Of a stretch of DNA of 64,000 nt, positions 9,029 to 17,184 are shown piece after piece (within the stretch, counting starts at the first letter, position 1; the number at the start of each line of letters is the position of its first letter). Source of the stretch: an uncultured Tateyamaria sp. GTDB lineage: Bacteria; Pseudomonadota; Alphaproteobacteria; Rhodobacterales; Rhodobacteraceae. The translations under genes were made by a program, and so were the position numbers. Under the pieces are notes generated by a model. That model was given only the letters and a program-made list of their open reading frames with translations, ran no database searches and was not told the DNA's origin. The DNA is taken from NCBI RefSeq assembly GCF_947503385.1, contig NZ_CANNDO010000001.1:558001-622000 (forward strand), in the 5' to 3' direction.

Positions 9029-9894
9029 GCCGCGTTCTGTTTGACCGATTTGATTGCCTCTTCCAGTTCCGAAAAGCTTGGGCGGAAGTGTGATGGCGTG
9101 TTCTGGCGTCCGACCTCAATACAAATATTGGTCGAGTGGTTGTGCAGATTGGCGACCAGAACCTCGCGAATAAGCTGATAGAAATGAGCGTCTTCTTCCA
9201 CGACGGCTTTCACCTTTCCGGCAAACGGTCCGACAAGGCCATATGCCAGAAAAACGCCAAGGAAGGTGCCGACCAGCGCGCCGCCGATCAGCTTGCCCAA
9301 AACCTCTGGCGGCTGGTCGATGGACGCCATTGTTTTGATCACGCCCAGAACAGCGGCAACAATACCAAGCGCGGGCAGGCCATCGGCAACGGTTTGCAAC
9401 GCATGGCTTGAGTGCATCGCGTGATGCATATTCGCATCCATCCGCTTTTCCAGCACCTCTTCGACCTGATGCGGATCGTCGTAGTTCATCGACGCAGACC
9501 GCATGGTGTCGCAAATCAGCGCTGTCGCTTCTTTGTCAGCCACAATCTTTGGATAGCGGGAAAAAATGGACGAGGCTTCGGGATCTTCGATGTGCTCTTC
9601 GATGGCCACGGGGTTCTGACGCGCCAGACGAATCAATTCGAACAGCAGGCAGAGCAGATCCTGATAATCCTGCTGCGCCCATTTCGGCCCCTTGAAGACC
9701 TTACCCAGATCCTTGATCGTGTGTTTGACCTCGGCCATCGAGTTGCTGATCAGAAAGGCCCCGATTGCCGCGCCAAGGATCATTGTCATTTCAAACGGCA
9801 ACGCCTTGAGGATAATCCCCATCTTGCCGCCAGCCGCCAAGTAGCCGCCAAAAACCATCACAAAGATTGTGACGATACCGATTATACCGACCAT
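9025..9894 (-). CDS. motA: Flagellar stator proton channel subunit MotA
   Basis: MotA forms the pentameric outer ring of the stator; with MotB it conducts protons and pushes on the rotor. The 289-residue product has four membrane segments. Two are near the N terminus (IGIVTIFVMVFGGYLAAGG and MTMILGAAIGAFLIS), and two are around residues 165-215 with the conserved LPALGIVAAVLGVIKTM and GTFLGVFLAYGLVGP sequences. The cytoplasmic loop between them carries the rotor-contact charges. motB lies about 11 kb away, so the pair is split. The stop overlaps the next gene by 4 bases. Confidence 0.96.
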   Translation of the reverse strand: MVGIIGIVTIFVMVFGGYLAAGGKMGIILKALPFEMTMILGAAIGAFLISNSMAEVKHTIKDLGKVFKGPKWAQQDYQDLLCLLFELIRLARQNPVAIEEHIEDPEASSIFSRYPKIVADKEATALICDTMRSASMNYDDPHQVEEVLEKRMDANMHHAMHSSHALQTVADGLPALGIVAAVLGVIKTMASIDQPPEVLGKLIGGALVGTFLGVFLAYGLVGPFAGKVKAVVEEDAHFYQLIREVLVANLHNHSTNICIEVGRQNTPSHFRPSFSELEEAIKSVKQNAA

Positions 9895-9946
9895 GAGCTT
9901 TGAACCTGCATTAGTGCGCTTGGTCGGACTGTGTCAGACAGGCGTT

Positions 9947-9980
9947 AAAAAACCCCTGTGCTGAGGTCAGTTTTTGGGGG
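9947..9980 (-). terminator. Candidate intrinsic terminator after the motE-like gene
   Basis: Read leftward, a CCCC tract pairs with GGGG and is followed by six T residues, with an inner CTGA/TCAG mini-stem in the loop. It starts at the end of the motE-like gene and lies upstream of motA. It could separate the fliL-motE transcript from motA. The outer stem is only 4 base pairs, so strength is uncertain. Confidence 0.4.
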
Positions 9981-10569
9981 CACTTGCGTTACGACCGGCC
10001 AGAATCGCGCTGATGGAATAGGCGTTCTGTGGCTCAAGTCCGGCCATGATACTGGCTGCCGAATCGGGCTTCATTCTGGCGAGGAACCCGGCTGCAAATT
10101 CTGGCTCCATAGCCTGAAACAATGCCGCTGCCTGCTTGGGTTTCATATTCTCGTAGACGGTCGTCAACCGGGCAAGATCATCTTCGGCAGCGCTGTCAGC
10201 CAACGCCAATGTCGCGCTCAACCGTTGCTCGGCGGCTTCCAGCGCTTGGATGCGGCGCTCAATCTCCTGTTGCGCAACATCCAGCGATTTGGCCCGCATC
10301 TCCAATTGCGCTTCCTGCTCTGCGACGGCGGCTTCGCGGTCTTGCAGCGCGGTTAACAAACCAGCCATCTCGGCGCGCGTTCCGGACTCAGGCGTGTTGG
10401 TGACCTGCTGCACGACCGGCGCCAGCATTTCACGGGCAAAGTCATTCTCGGCCCAAGCGGCATTTGCGCCCATGGAAATGCGCAAGCCCGCTGACCCGAT
10501 AAACAGACCCGCGATCAAAAGGACGGACCCCCGCCCAGCCATACGCCGACGTTTTTTCGGTTTGGCCAT
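9967..10569 (-). CDS. MotE-like flagellar stator chaperone with MgtE-N-type domain
   Basis: The 200-residue protein has one N-terminal membrane anchor (residues 14-32). A long coiled coil follows (about residues 75-125, heptads with QEAQLEMRAKSLDVAQQEIERRIQALE). The C-terminal domain contains FQAMEPEFAAGFLARMKPDSAASIMAGLEP, the repeated pattern of the MgtE intracellular N domain. This architecture is that of MotE, a periplasmic protein that folds or stabilises stator parts in alphaproteobacteria. Its start overlaps the preceding stop by one base (TGATG), and it shares an operon with fliL. Confidence 0.75.
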   Translation of the reverse strand: MAKPKKRRRMAGRGSVLLIAGLFIGSAGLRISMGANAAWAENDFAREMLAPVVQQVTNTPESGTRAEMAGLLTALQDREAAVAEQEAQLEMRAKSLDVAQQEIERRIQALEAAEQRLSATLALADSAAEDDLARLTTVYENMKPKQAAALFQAMEPEFAAGFLARMKPDSAASIMAGLEPQNAYSISAILAGRNASAPKN

Positions 10570-10940
10570 CAGGAAGCTCCTACGGCGCGGCGCATGAACA
10601 TCGGTTGCGCCGGAGCCGGTTCTTCTGCCGGAGCGGCGGCAGGGGGCTGGCTGGGTGTTGGAATATCATGCAGCGACGCCATCTGAAGCTCCAGCTTTCG
10701 CGACATCTCTTCGGCTCTCACGGTCAGGTCGCTGAGCGTTTCTGCCGAGGTTGCGGCGGTCGTCTGCGCGGCCTCCAACGTCTTGGTCAGATCATCAACC
10801 TGCGCGGACAGCACGGCAACGGCGCCGCCCACACCCTTTTCCAGATTGTTGAATTTCTTCAGTCGGCGCCCCAAGACAAAGCAATAGAACCCCGCCCCCA
10901 AGGCGCCCGCGGCCAGCAAAATGTCAGCGATCAAGTCCAT
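10569..10940 (-). CDS. Small coiled-coil membrane protein of the stator operon
   Basis: This 123-residue protein has one membrane segment (residues 4-23), a basic stop-transfer sequence (GRRLKKF), a coiled coil at about 35-90 and a Pro/Ala-rich tail. It lies between fliL and the motE-like gene, overlapping the latter by one base, so a role with the stator is likely. It resembles uncharacterised proteins found at this place in other roseobacter flagellar clusters (DUF6468-like). No enzymatic motif is visible. Confidence 0.6.
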   Translation of the reverse strand: MDLIADILLAAGALGAGFYCFVLGRRLKKFNNLEKGVGGAVAVLSAQVDDLTKTLEAAQTTAATSAETLSDLTVRAEEMSRKLELQMASLHDIPTPSQPPAAAPAEEPAPAQPMFMRRAVGAS

Positions 10941-10949
10941 GTTTCACCT

Positions 10950-11432
10950 TCAGTTCACAACAAATTCCATGATCAGCAGATCCCGAACGCGATCCGCGCC
11001 CGCGACGATCTGCACGCGGCGCAACATCTGCGCGCGCAATCGGGTCAGCGCCGAAGCACTTTCGACGTCGCGGGGCTCGAGCGCGCGCAGATACCCGTTC
11101 AGGACATCCACGACCCGCGGCAGCAAAACCTGCACGTCTTCGGCATGGCGCGTCGGCACTTCTAGCTGGGCGCGAAACTGCAGATGACGCCCCGCGGCAG
11201 GTGATCCTAGCGACACAATAATGGGGTCCACGGGGACAAAGGCGACGTCGGGCAATGGGCCAGACATGTCCTCGACCACGGCCTCGGGCGATTCGGAGCC
11301 CAGGATCATGCCGGAGAAGGTCGCATAGAATCCGCCCCCACCGCCCACCAATGCGGCGACAAGGCCAAGTATCAATGGCATCTTCGAGGGTTTCTTGACC
11401 TCTTCTGCCGCGTCTGCCGTTGCGTCGGTCAT
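10950..11432 (-). CDS. fliL: Flagellar basal-body stator-associated protein FliL
   Basis: FliL is a single-pass inner-membrane protein that rings the stator. The 160-residue product has a cytoplasmic N terminus, a membrane segment (about residues 18-38, LILGLVAALVGGGGGFYATF), an acidic linker and the periplasmic FliL domain. That domain contains VPVDPIIVSLGSPAAGRHLQF and the ending LRRVQIVAGADRVRDLLIMEFVVN, typical for the family. The ATG at 11432 is preferred over a TTG 6 bases upstream. It is the first gene of a leftward operon and is divergent from fliF. A CtrA-like box lies between the two. Confidence 0.92.
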   Translation of the reverse strand: MTDATADAAEEVKKPSKMPLILGLVAALVGGGGGFYATFSGMILGSESPEAVVEDMSGPLPDVAFVPVDPIIVSLGSPAAGRHLQFRAQLEVPTRHAEDVQVLLPRVVDVLNGYLRALEPRDVESASALTRLRAQMLRRVQIVAGADRVRDLLIMEFVVN

Positions 11433-11477
11433 GTGCAATCCGTGTCATTCGATTGATCGTGTTTTGGCACAGATGGA

Positions 11478-11492
11478 CTAACCGATTGTTAA
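11478..11492. promoter_or_regulatory. CtrA-like box between fliL and fliF
   Basis: The sequence CTAA, seven bases, TTAA matches the CtrA consensus TTAA-N7-TTAA with one mismatch. It lies 46 bases before the fliL start and about 62 bases before the fliF start, a position that could serve both divergent promoters. CtrA is known to drive flagellar genes in several roseobacters. Two further boxes of the same type lie before flgE and motB. Confidence 0.55.
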
Positions 11493-11553
11493 GCCTGATC
11501 GTTCATTGCTGTCAGTGAAGCCGCGCAGAACGTGCGGTGCGACGGAGGCAATC

Positions 11554-13176
11554 GTGCAGCAGCTTTTGAATGCGTGGATGAACCTGGACATGCGGCGGCA
11601 GATCACTGTGGTGGTGGCGACGATCGCAATGTTTTTGGCGGTGTTGACCATGTCACGTATTGTGGCGGCCCCCTCCATGACATTGCTCTATGCGGGTCTG
11701 GAAAACGGTGCGGCGGGGGACGTTGTACGGTCGCTTGAGCAGCGCGGTGTGCCATTCGAAATTCGTGGCAATTCGATTTTTGTCGAATCGCGGCAACGCG
11801 ATCAATTGCGCATGACCCTCGCGAGCGAAGGACTGCCCGCCAACAGCAGCCGTGGCTATGAACTGCTGGACGGGCTGTCAGGGTTCGGCACCACGTCGCA
11901 AATGTTCGACGCCGCTTATTGGCGCGCAAAGGAAGGCGAATTGGCGCGCACAATTGCCGCCAGCCCGCATGTGGCCATGGCCCGTGTGCATATTGCCTCC
12001 ACCGGGTCCAACCCGTTTCAGCGGGGTGTCACGCCGACCGCATCTGTGTCGATCACGCCGAACGGATCTGGCCTTACAGCGCAGCAGGGCAAAGCTGTCC
12101 GTTTCCTCGTGGCGTCTGCGGTTGCGGGCCTGTCGGCGGATGATGTGGCGGTGATCGACGCCAACGGCACCTTGATCGGGTCGGTGGATGAGGATGCGCC
12201 AGCAGCGGGCGCGGATGACAAGGCGCAAGTATTGCGTGAGCGTGTCGAACGTTTGCTGGAGGCGCGTGTGGGCCACGGCAATGCGATTGTCGAAGTCAGC
12301 GTGGACACGGTCACGGAAACGGAAGAAATCCGCGAGCGCCGCTTTGACCCCGAAGGGCGCGTGGCGATCAGCACGGACACCGAGGAACGCACAAGTAATT
12401 CCAACGAGGAAGGCGGCGGGAACGTCACCGTCGCGTCCAATTTGCCCGATGGCGATGCCGGCGGGAACGAAACGGCAACATCACAGGACTCCGAGACCCG
12501 CGAGCGGGTGAACTACGAAGTTTCGGAAACCGAACGGGCTATTACCCGCGCGCCCGGCGCTATCAAACGGCTGACGGTTGCCGTTCTGGTCAATGACGTG
12601 ATCGAAACACCCAACGCCGACGCGACGCCGCGCACCGAAGAGGAGCTTAGATCCTTGCAGGAACTGGTGGCCGCCGCCGTCGGATTTGACGAAAGCCGCG
12701 GCGACATCATCACGATCAAGGCGATGCCGCTGCAATCGGCAGAGCCTGTGGGTACGGCTGCGGAATCCTCGCTGATGGACCTTTTTGCCTTCGATGTGAT
12801 GTCTGCTTTGCAAATGGCGGTTCTGGCAATCGTGACGCTCATTCTGGGCCTGTTTGTCGTGCGGCCCATCCTGACCAAAGCCCCTGCGCCCGCAATGCTG
12901 CCACCTGCGGAAACGGGGCAGGCGCCTGCGATGATCGGGGGCACGTCGGATGTTGCATCCGCATCGCCTCAATCGGATTTCCCGGACATTGATCTGAACG
13001 CGCCACTTCCCGATTTGCCAGCCTTGCCCCCCATGGGACTGCAGGACGGCAGCATCAGCGGCACGGTGCAAAGTGCCGACCCGGTTGAGCGGCTGCGCAA
13101 CATGATCGGTGAGCGTCAGGAAGAAACGGTCGAGATTCTGCGCAGTTGGCTCGAAGAAGATGAGGAGCGTGCATGA
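11554..13176 (+). CDS. fliF: Flagellar MS-ring protein FliF
   Basis: FliF builds the MS ring in the inner membrane, the base on which rotor and export gate assemble. A GTG at 11554 is chosen because a GGAGG lies five bases before it, giving a 540-residue protein; a TTG at 11506 has no such site. The first membrane segment (RRQITVVVATIAMFLAVLTM) is followed by the ring-building motifs with LLYAGLENGAAGDVVRSLEQRGVPFEI. The middle has MARVHIASTGSNPFQRG. The second membrane segment is near residue 420 and a FliG-binding tail ends in RSWLEEDEE. It starts a rightward operon with fliH, fliN and fliP. Confidence 0.94.
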   Translation: MQQLLNAWMNLDMRRQITVVVATIAMFLAVLTMSRIVAAPSMTLLYAGLENGAAGDVVRSLEQRGVPFEIRGNSIFVESRQRDQLRMTLASEGLPANSSRGYELLDGLSGFGTTSQMFDAAYWRAKEGELARTIAASPHVAMARVHIASTGSNPFQRGVTPTASVSITPNGSGLTAQQGKAVRFLVASAVAGLSADDVAVIDANGTLIGSVDEDAPAAGADDKAQVLRERVERLLEARVGHGNAIVEVSVDTVTETEEIRERRFDPEGRVAISTDTEERTSNSNEEGGGNVTVASNLPDGDAGGNETATSQDSETRERVNYEVSETERAITRAPGAIKRLTVAVLVNDVIETPNADATPRTEEELRSLQELVAAAVGFDESRGDIITIKAMPLQSAEPVGTAAESSLMDLFAFDVMSALQMAVLAIVTLILGLFVVRPILTKAPAPAMLPPAETGQAPAMIGGTSDVASASPQSDFPDIDLNAPLPDLPALPPMGLQDGSISGTVQSADPVERLRNMIGERQEETVEILRSWLEEDEERA

Positions 13177-13781
13177 TGAATGTTGCATCACTTTATCAGG
13201 ACTTCGGAACCGAGATTTCGATGGACGGGCCTGTGTCAAATGTGTCCACCGACAAATTCGAAGATGAAAAGCTGCAGGCGTTTGAAAACGGATATCAGGC
13301 GGGGTGGGACGATTCGACCAAGGCGCAAACCACGCTCGAACTGACAATTTCCTCTGCGCTCGCCGCCAACTTACAGGACGCGTCCTTTCAGTATCACGAA
13401 CTGCGCAGCCAACTGACCCGGACGGTGCGCGACATTATGCAAGGGGTCGTCGACACCGTCTTGCCCGATATGGCCCGGCAGAGCCTCGGCGCGCATATCG
13501 TCCAACTGATCGAAGCGCGCACGCGCGACGCCCTTGTGCATACGATCCAGTTGCGCGTGCCCGAAGCGTCCCTTGATCACGTGGAACGGATCCTGCCCGA
13601 ATCACCCATTTCCTACGAGCTGGTGGCCGATGCGACATTGGCCCCTGATCAGGCGTCGCTTCAACTCGACGATACAGAGCATGTGATCGATCTGGGCCGC
13701 GTTGTGGCGGATGTCGGCGCAGCGGTGGCTGAGTATTTCGAAACACAAAACTCCGAGGGACAAGATGACCGAACAACCTGA
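13173..13781 (+). CDS. fliH: FliH-like negative regulator of the export ATPase
   Basis: The 202-residue cytoplasmic protein lies between fliF and fliN, where FliH is expected. FliH binds the export ATPase FliI and links it to the C ring. It has a helical central part (residues 45-100) with ENGYQAGWDD, a Gly-containing helix start like those in FliH. A C-terminal domain contains the VPEASLDHVERILP and LVADATLAPDQASLQLDD pattern of FliH/YscL proteins. It overlaps fliF by 4 bases and fliN by 17. fliI is not in this window. The family is divergent, so the symbol rests partly on context. Confidence 0.7.
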   Translation: MMNVASLYQDFGTEISMDGPVSNVSTDKFEDEKLQAFENGYQAGWDDSTKAQTTLELTISSALAANLQDASFQYHELRSQLTRTVRDIMQGVVDTVLPDMARQSLGAHIVQLIEARTRDALVHTIQLRVPEASLDHVERILPESPISYELVADATLAPDQASLQLDDTEHVIDLGRVVADVGAAVAEYFETQNSEGQDDRTT

Positions 13782-14058
13782 CACAAAAACCTTGGCGTCC
13801 GATACCAGCAACCCGTTCACAGGTGTTCCGATCGACATCACTGTGTCTGTTGGGCGTGCCCGACCGCTGGTTCGCGATCTGGTGATGCTTGGGCCAAACG
13901 CCGTTCTCACGCTGGACAAAAGAGTTGATGATCCGGTCGATTTGTACGTTGGCGAAACGCTGATTGCCCGCGGGATGCTGGAAGAGGCGGAAGGTGCCGA
14001 AGAGGGGCAGCTTGTTGTACGGCTGACCGAAGTTCTGGACACGGGTTCAGGCGCGTAA
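13765..14058 (+). CDS. fliN: Flagellar C-ring switch protein FliN
   Basis: FliN is a small C-ring protein that, with FliM and FliG, switches rotation and receives export substrates. The 97-residue protein is almost entirely a SpoA (surface presentation of antigens) domain. It has GVPIDITVSVGRARPLVRDLVML, GPNAVLTLDKRVDDPVDLYVG and the short ending on VVRLTEVL. The ATG at 13765 has a GAGGGA ribosome site; the longer open frame starts inside fliH and is not credible. fliM and fliG are not in this window. Confidence 0.92.
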   Translation: MTEQPDTKTLASDTSNPFTGVPIDITVSVGRARPLVRDLVMLGPNAVLTLDKRVDDPVDLYVGETLIARGMLEEAEGAEEGQLVVRLTEVLDTGSGA

Positions 14059-14062
14059 CGCC

Positions 14063-14788
14063 ATGCAGTTCCGCTTTCTCGTCCTTGCGATCCTGCTTTT
14101 GTGTCCGTCCATGATTTGGGCGCAAGACGTCTCTTTATCGTTGGGCGATGACGGGTCGATCACCGCGCGGACCCTGCAACTCATTGCCCTGATCACCGTG
14201 CTGAGCCTTGCTCCGGGGCTTGCAATCATGGTGACATGTTTTCCGTTTCTGGTGACCGTTTTGTCGATCCTGCGCCAAGGCATTGGCCTGCAACAATCTC
14301 CGCCCAACATGCTGATCGTCAGCTTGGCGCTCTTTCTCACCTACTTCATCATGGAGCCGGTCTTTGTCGAAGCATGGACCGAAGGGTTGCAACCGCTCAC
14401 AAACAAAGAAATCAGCGCCGAACAGGCGTTTACGCGCACGCTGGAGCCGTTTCGCGTGTTCATGGCCGGCCGACTTGATGCGGATACATTTGCGGCAATG
14501 GCAGACCTGCGCCCGGATACCCGTGGAACAGAACTCGCACCGGACGCGCCGCTTTCTGTTCTTGTGCCCAGCTTTATGCTGTCGGAAATCTCTCGCGCAT
14601 TTCAAATCGGTTTCCTGATCTTTCTGCCGTTTTTGATCATCGATCTGGTGGCTGCGGCGGTGCTGATGAGCATGGGGATGATGATGGTGCCCCCGGCAAT
14701 CGTTTCGCTGCCATTCAAGCTGGCATTCTTTGTCGTCGCCGACGGGTGGAGCCTTATCGCCAGCAGTTTGGTGCGCAGCTACTTTTAG
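14063..14788 (+). CDS. fliP: Flagellar export-gate protein FliP
   Basis: FliP is the main pore subunit of the flagellar export gate. The 241-residue precursor has a cleavable signal peptide (ending WAQ, about residue 21), as FliP proteins do. Membrane segments include TLQLIALITVLSLAPGLAIMVTCF and the conserved VLSILRQGIGLQQSPPNMLIVSLALFLT. The C-terminal part carries the family hallmark EISRAFQIGFLIFLPFLIIDLVAAAVLMSMGMMMVPP. It ends the fliF operon; after it, a 286-base convergent gap separates it from flgI. Confidence 0.97.
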   Translation: MQFRFLVLAILLLCPSMIWAQDVSLSLGDDGSITARTLQLIALITVLSLAPGLAIMVTCFPFLVTVLSILRQGIGLQQSPPNMLIVSLALFLTYFIMEPVFVEAWTEGLQPLTNKEISAEQAFTRTLEPFRVFMAGRLDADTFAAMADLRPDTRGTELAPDAPLSVLVPSFMLSEISRAFQIGFLIFLPFLIIDLVAAAVLMSMGMMMVPPAIVSLPFKLAFFVVADGWSLIASSLVRSYF

Positions 14789-15074
14789 GACACCTCGACC
14801 ACGGGCGAGCGGCGTCACAAAGCTCTGATCCGGTCGCACAACTGGCAATGCCTGAGGACAGATTACGGTCTCCGCTCTCAACACCCCCGTTCGCACAGGT
14901 GTCGCCCGTCCTTGACGGCACCAAGGCCCTCAGAATTCAATCGGAATGAATCGGTCTGTTTGACGCCGACGGTCTGTCGCTTGGACGCGTCGAAGGCATG
15001 TGTCTATGCAGCGCGGTCGTGCAGCATCATTGCACCGCAATCAGGCGCGCGGGCGCCAGCCCGGACTCCATTGC
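14789..15074. other. Convergent intergenic gap between fliP and flgI
   Basis: This stretch separates two convergent flagellar operons. I see no credible gene, no clear intrinsic terminator with a T-run and no repeat shared with the rest of the window. Confidence 0.5.
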
Positions 15075-16175
15075 TTACCTTACGATAAACTCTGCGTGCA
15101 GTGCGCCCGCTGCCTTGATGCTCTTCAGAATGTCGATCATGTCGCGCGGCGCAACACCCAAGGCATTCAGTCCGGCAATGACCTGCGACAGCGATGCACC
15201 ATCCGGCACTTCGGCAAGGCCAGTTCCTTCGTCTTCTTCAATGTCCACTGTTGTTCGGGGGACAACAACGGTAGTGCCATCAGCAAACGGGTTGGGCTGC
15301 ACGGTTATTGGCTGCTCTTGGACGCGCAGGGTAAGGTTGCCTTGCGACACGGCGACACGTGAGATTCTGACATCGTCCCCCATCACAATTGTGCCGGACC
15401 TCTGATCAACCACGACCCGCGCTTTGCGCTCGGGCTCGACGGAGATGTTTTCGATCCGACCCAATGCATGTGCCACCGACCGCGATCCTGTCCGTTCTAC
15501 ATTCAGACCAACCGTGCCGGAATCCAGCATCACGGCCACCTGACGTCCAAACTCCGAGTTGATTGCGGTTTCGATCCGTGCCGCCGTGGTAAAGTCGGCG
15601 TCACGCAACGCCAGTCGCATGTCATTCAGGCTGCTCAACTCAAAATCGACCTCGCGTTCGACACGAGCGCCGGCAGGGATCACGCCCGCAGTAGGCACCC
15701 CTTGCGTCACCCGTGCGCCGTCGCCTTCGGCCACAGCGCCGCCGGCAATCACCGTGCCCTGAGCAACCGCATAAATCTGTCCGTCCGCCGCGTTGAGCGG
15801 GGTCATGATCAACGTTCCGCCCAACAGGCTTTTGGCATCGCCTATGGCCGACACCGTGATATCAATTTGCGAACCCGTGCGCGCAAAAGGCGGCAGGCTG
15901 GCCGTCACGAATACCGCAGCCACGTTCTTGGGACGGAATTGTTCGCCCGTAACATTGACTCCCAACCGTTCGAGGACATTGGACATGATCTCTTCGGTGA
16001 ATGGCGCATTGCGCAAACCGTCACCTGTGCCGTCAAGCCCCACGACAAGGCCGTAGCCCACCAGATCATTGCCGCGCACGCCGTCAAATTCGACGAGATC
16101 CTTGATGCGGACTGATCCGGCCAGCGTCGGCAGCGCCATGCAGATCGCGAGTACCGCGAACCAGAGCACCCTCAT
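15075..16175 (-). CDS. flgI: Flagellar P-ring protein FlgI
   Basis: FlgI makes the P ring in the peptidoglycan layer. The 366-residue precursor has a signal peptide (ending about residue 19, LAG). It then shows the highly conserved start VRIKDLVEFDGVRGNDLVGYGLVVGLDGTGD. Further landmarks are KNVAAVFVTASLPPFARTGSQIDITVSAIGDAKSL and GGTLIMTPLNAADGQIYAVAQG. The C-terminal part with LSQVIAGLNALGVAPRDMIDILKSIKAAGALHAE is also typical. It overlaps flgL by 4 bases and ends the flgE-flgK-flgL-flgI operon. Its chaperone FlgA is at the left end of the window. Confidence 0.97.
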   Translation of the reverse strand: MRVLWFAVLAICMALPTLAGSVRIKDLVEFDGVRGNDLVGYGLVVGLDGTGDGLRNAPFTEEIMSNVLERLGVNVTGEQFRPKNVAAVFVTASLPPFARTGSQIDITVSAIGDAKSLLGGTLIMTPLNAADGQIYAVAQGTVIAGGAVAEGDGARVTQGVPTAGVIPAGARVEREVDFELSSLNDMRLALRDADFTTAARIETAINSEFGRQVAVMLDSGTVGLNVERTGSRSVAHALGRIENISVEPERKARVVVDQRSGTIVMGDDVRISRVAVSQGNLTLRVQEQPITVQPNPFADGTTVVVPRTTVDIEEDEGTGLAEVPDGASLSQVIAGLNALGVAPRDMIDILKSIKAAGALHAEFIVR

Positions 16176-17182
16176 CGGATAAAGTTCACGAGCGACAGAT
16201 CGGACATACGGGCGGTGATTGTGTACAGGCTTTGAAGCTGGAATTGGACTTCCTCCAATTTGGTGGCGGTTTCATAGGGATCGGCGCCCAACAGCGCGCC
16301 TTTTGCATATTCCAGTGACGTGCTTTGCGCGCTGTTGCGCGCCGCGACAGTGTCGATGCGCTCCTGTGCTGCGCCCACTTCGGCGCGGATTGCTGTCAGG
16401 CCGTCCTGTTGGCCAAGCAATTTGACACCCATACGGTCCAGCATCTCCCGTTTCTGATCGACGGATAGCGTCAGTGTCAGATCTTCGACCAGGGCAGAGG
16501 TCGCGATGCTCTGGATAACGTCGCGCAACGCCGCGTTCTCGGCGGTAAGCCGGACATCGACCGTTTCGTCCGCACCGATGCGCATCGGGGCAAGCGGTGT
16601 CGCAGATCCGTTATAGGCCACATCTGCATAGCCTGACGGATCGTCAAACCACGTATCGACCGCGGCCAGAATGTCATCGACCGACGTCAGACCGGCCACC
16701 GCGCTGCGCAAATCGGTCATGATCGTATCAACATCTGCAAGGGGGCTCGCCCCTGTGGCTGTTCCGCCAAAAACGGCCCGCCCGCCGACAAAGGTGTTGA
16801 GCGCGCTGACAATGGTCTCAAGCTCGGTCCGTGCGTTGCGCGACAGCTGATCCAGGACCGGTTCAGGCCCGTTCTTGGCCGTGGTCAGCAAATCCTGACT
16901 GAAGTTCGTGCCAGAGCTTTGCACCCGGTCCAGCGCAGTTTGCATCGCGTCAGTGAAAAATGCGGCCTCGTCCGTGGCGGTACGGTAGCCTTGCAGCGTG
17001 CGCAGGTCGCTTTCGATCCCGGCGAGGTAGCTGGTATTGCCAGCCAGCACCGCTTTGACGTCGGCAACCTGACCGGTCACCAGTTCCTGATTCAGGCGCG
17101 ACATTTCGGTTTTCAGGTCTGCACCGCGGCGCTGGAGCAGGAAAGACTGCGCCAGATCACCGAAAGAGGTTGCATTGATCAT
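16172..17182 (-). CDS. flgL: Flagellar hook-filament junction protein FlgL
   Basis: FlgL (HAP3) joins the hook to the filament together with FlgK. The 336-residue protein has the flagellin-like helical ends of the family. The N-terminal helix contains SFLLQRRGADLKTEMSRLNQELVTGQVADV, and the C-terminal helix contains AQERIDTVAARNSAQSTSLEYAKGALLGADPYETATKLEEVQFQLQSLYTITARMSDLSLVNFI. The ATG at 17182 is preferred to a TTG at 17188 that overlaps the flgK stop. It is exported through the flagellar gate, so it carries no signal peptide. Confidence 0.9.
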   Translation of the reverse strand: MINATSFGDLAQSFLLQRRGADLKTEMSRLNQELVTGQVADVKAVLAGNTSYLAGIESDLRTLQGYRTATDEAAFFTDAMQTALDRVQSSGTNFSQDLLTTAKNGPEPVLDQLSRNARTELETIVSALNTFVGGRAVFGGTATGASPLADVDTIMTDLRSAVAGLTSVDDILAAVDTWFDDPSGYADVAYNGSATPLAPMRIGADETVDVRLTAENAALRDVIQSIATSALVEDLTLTLSVDQKREMLDRMGVKLLGQQDGLTAIRAEVGAAQERIDTVAARNSAQSTSLEYAKGALLGADPYETATKLEEVQFQLQSLYTITARMSDLSLVNFIR

Positions 17183-17184
17183 CT

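Noticed and set aside
9900-9914. Another CtrA-like sequence before motA
   Set aside because: It has two mismatches and sits only a few bases from the start codon, a poor position for an activator site.
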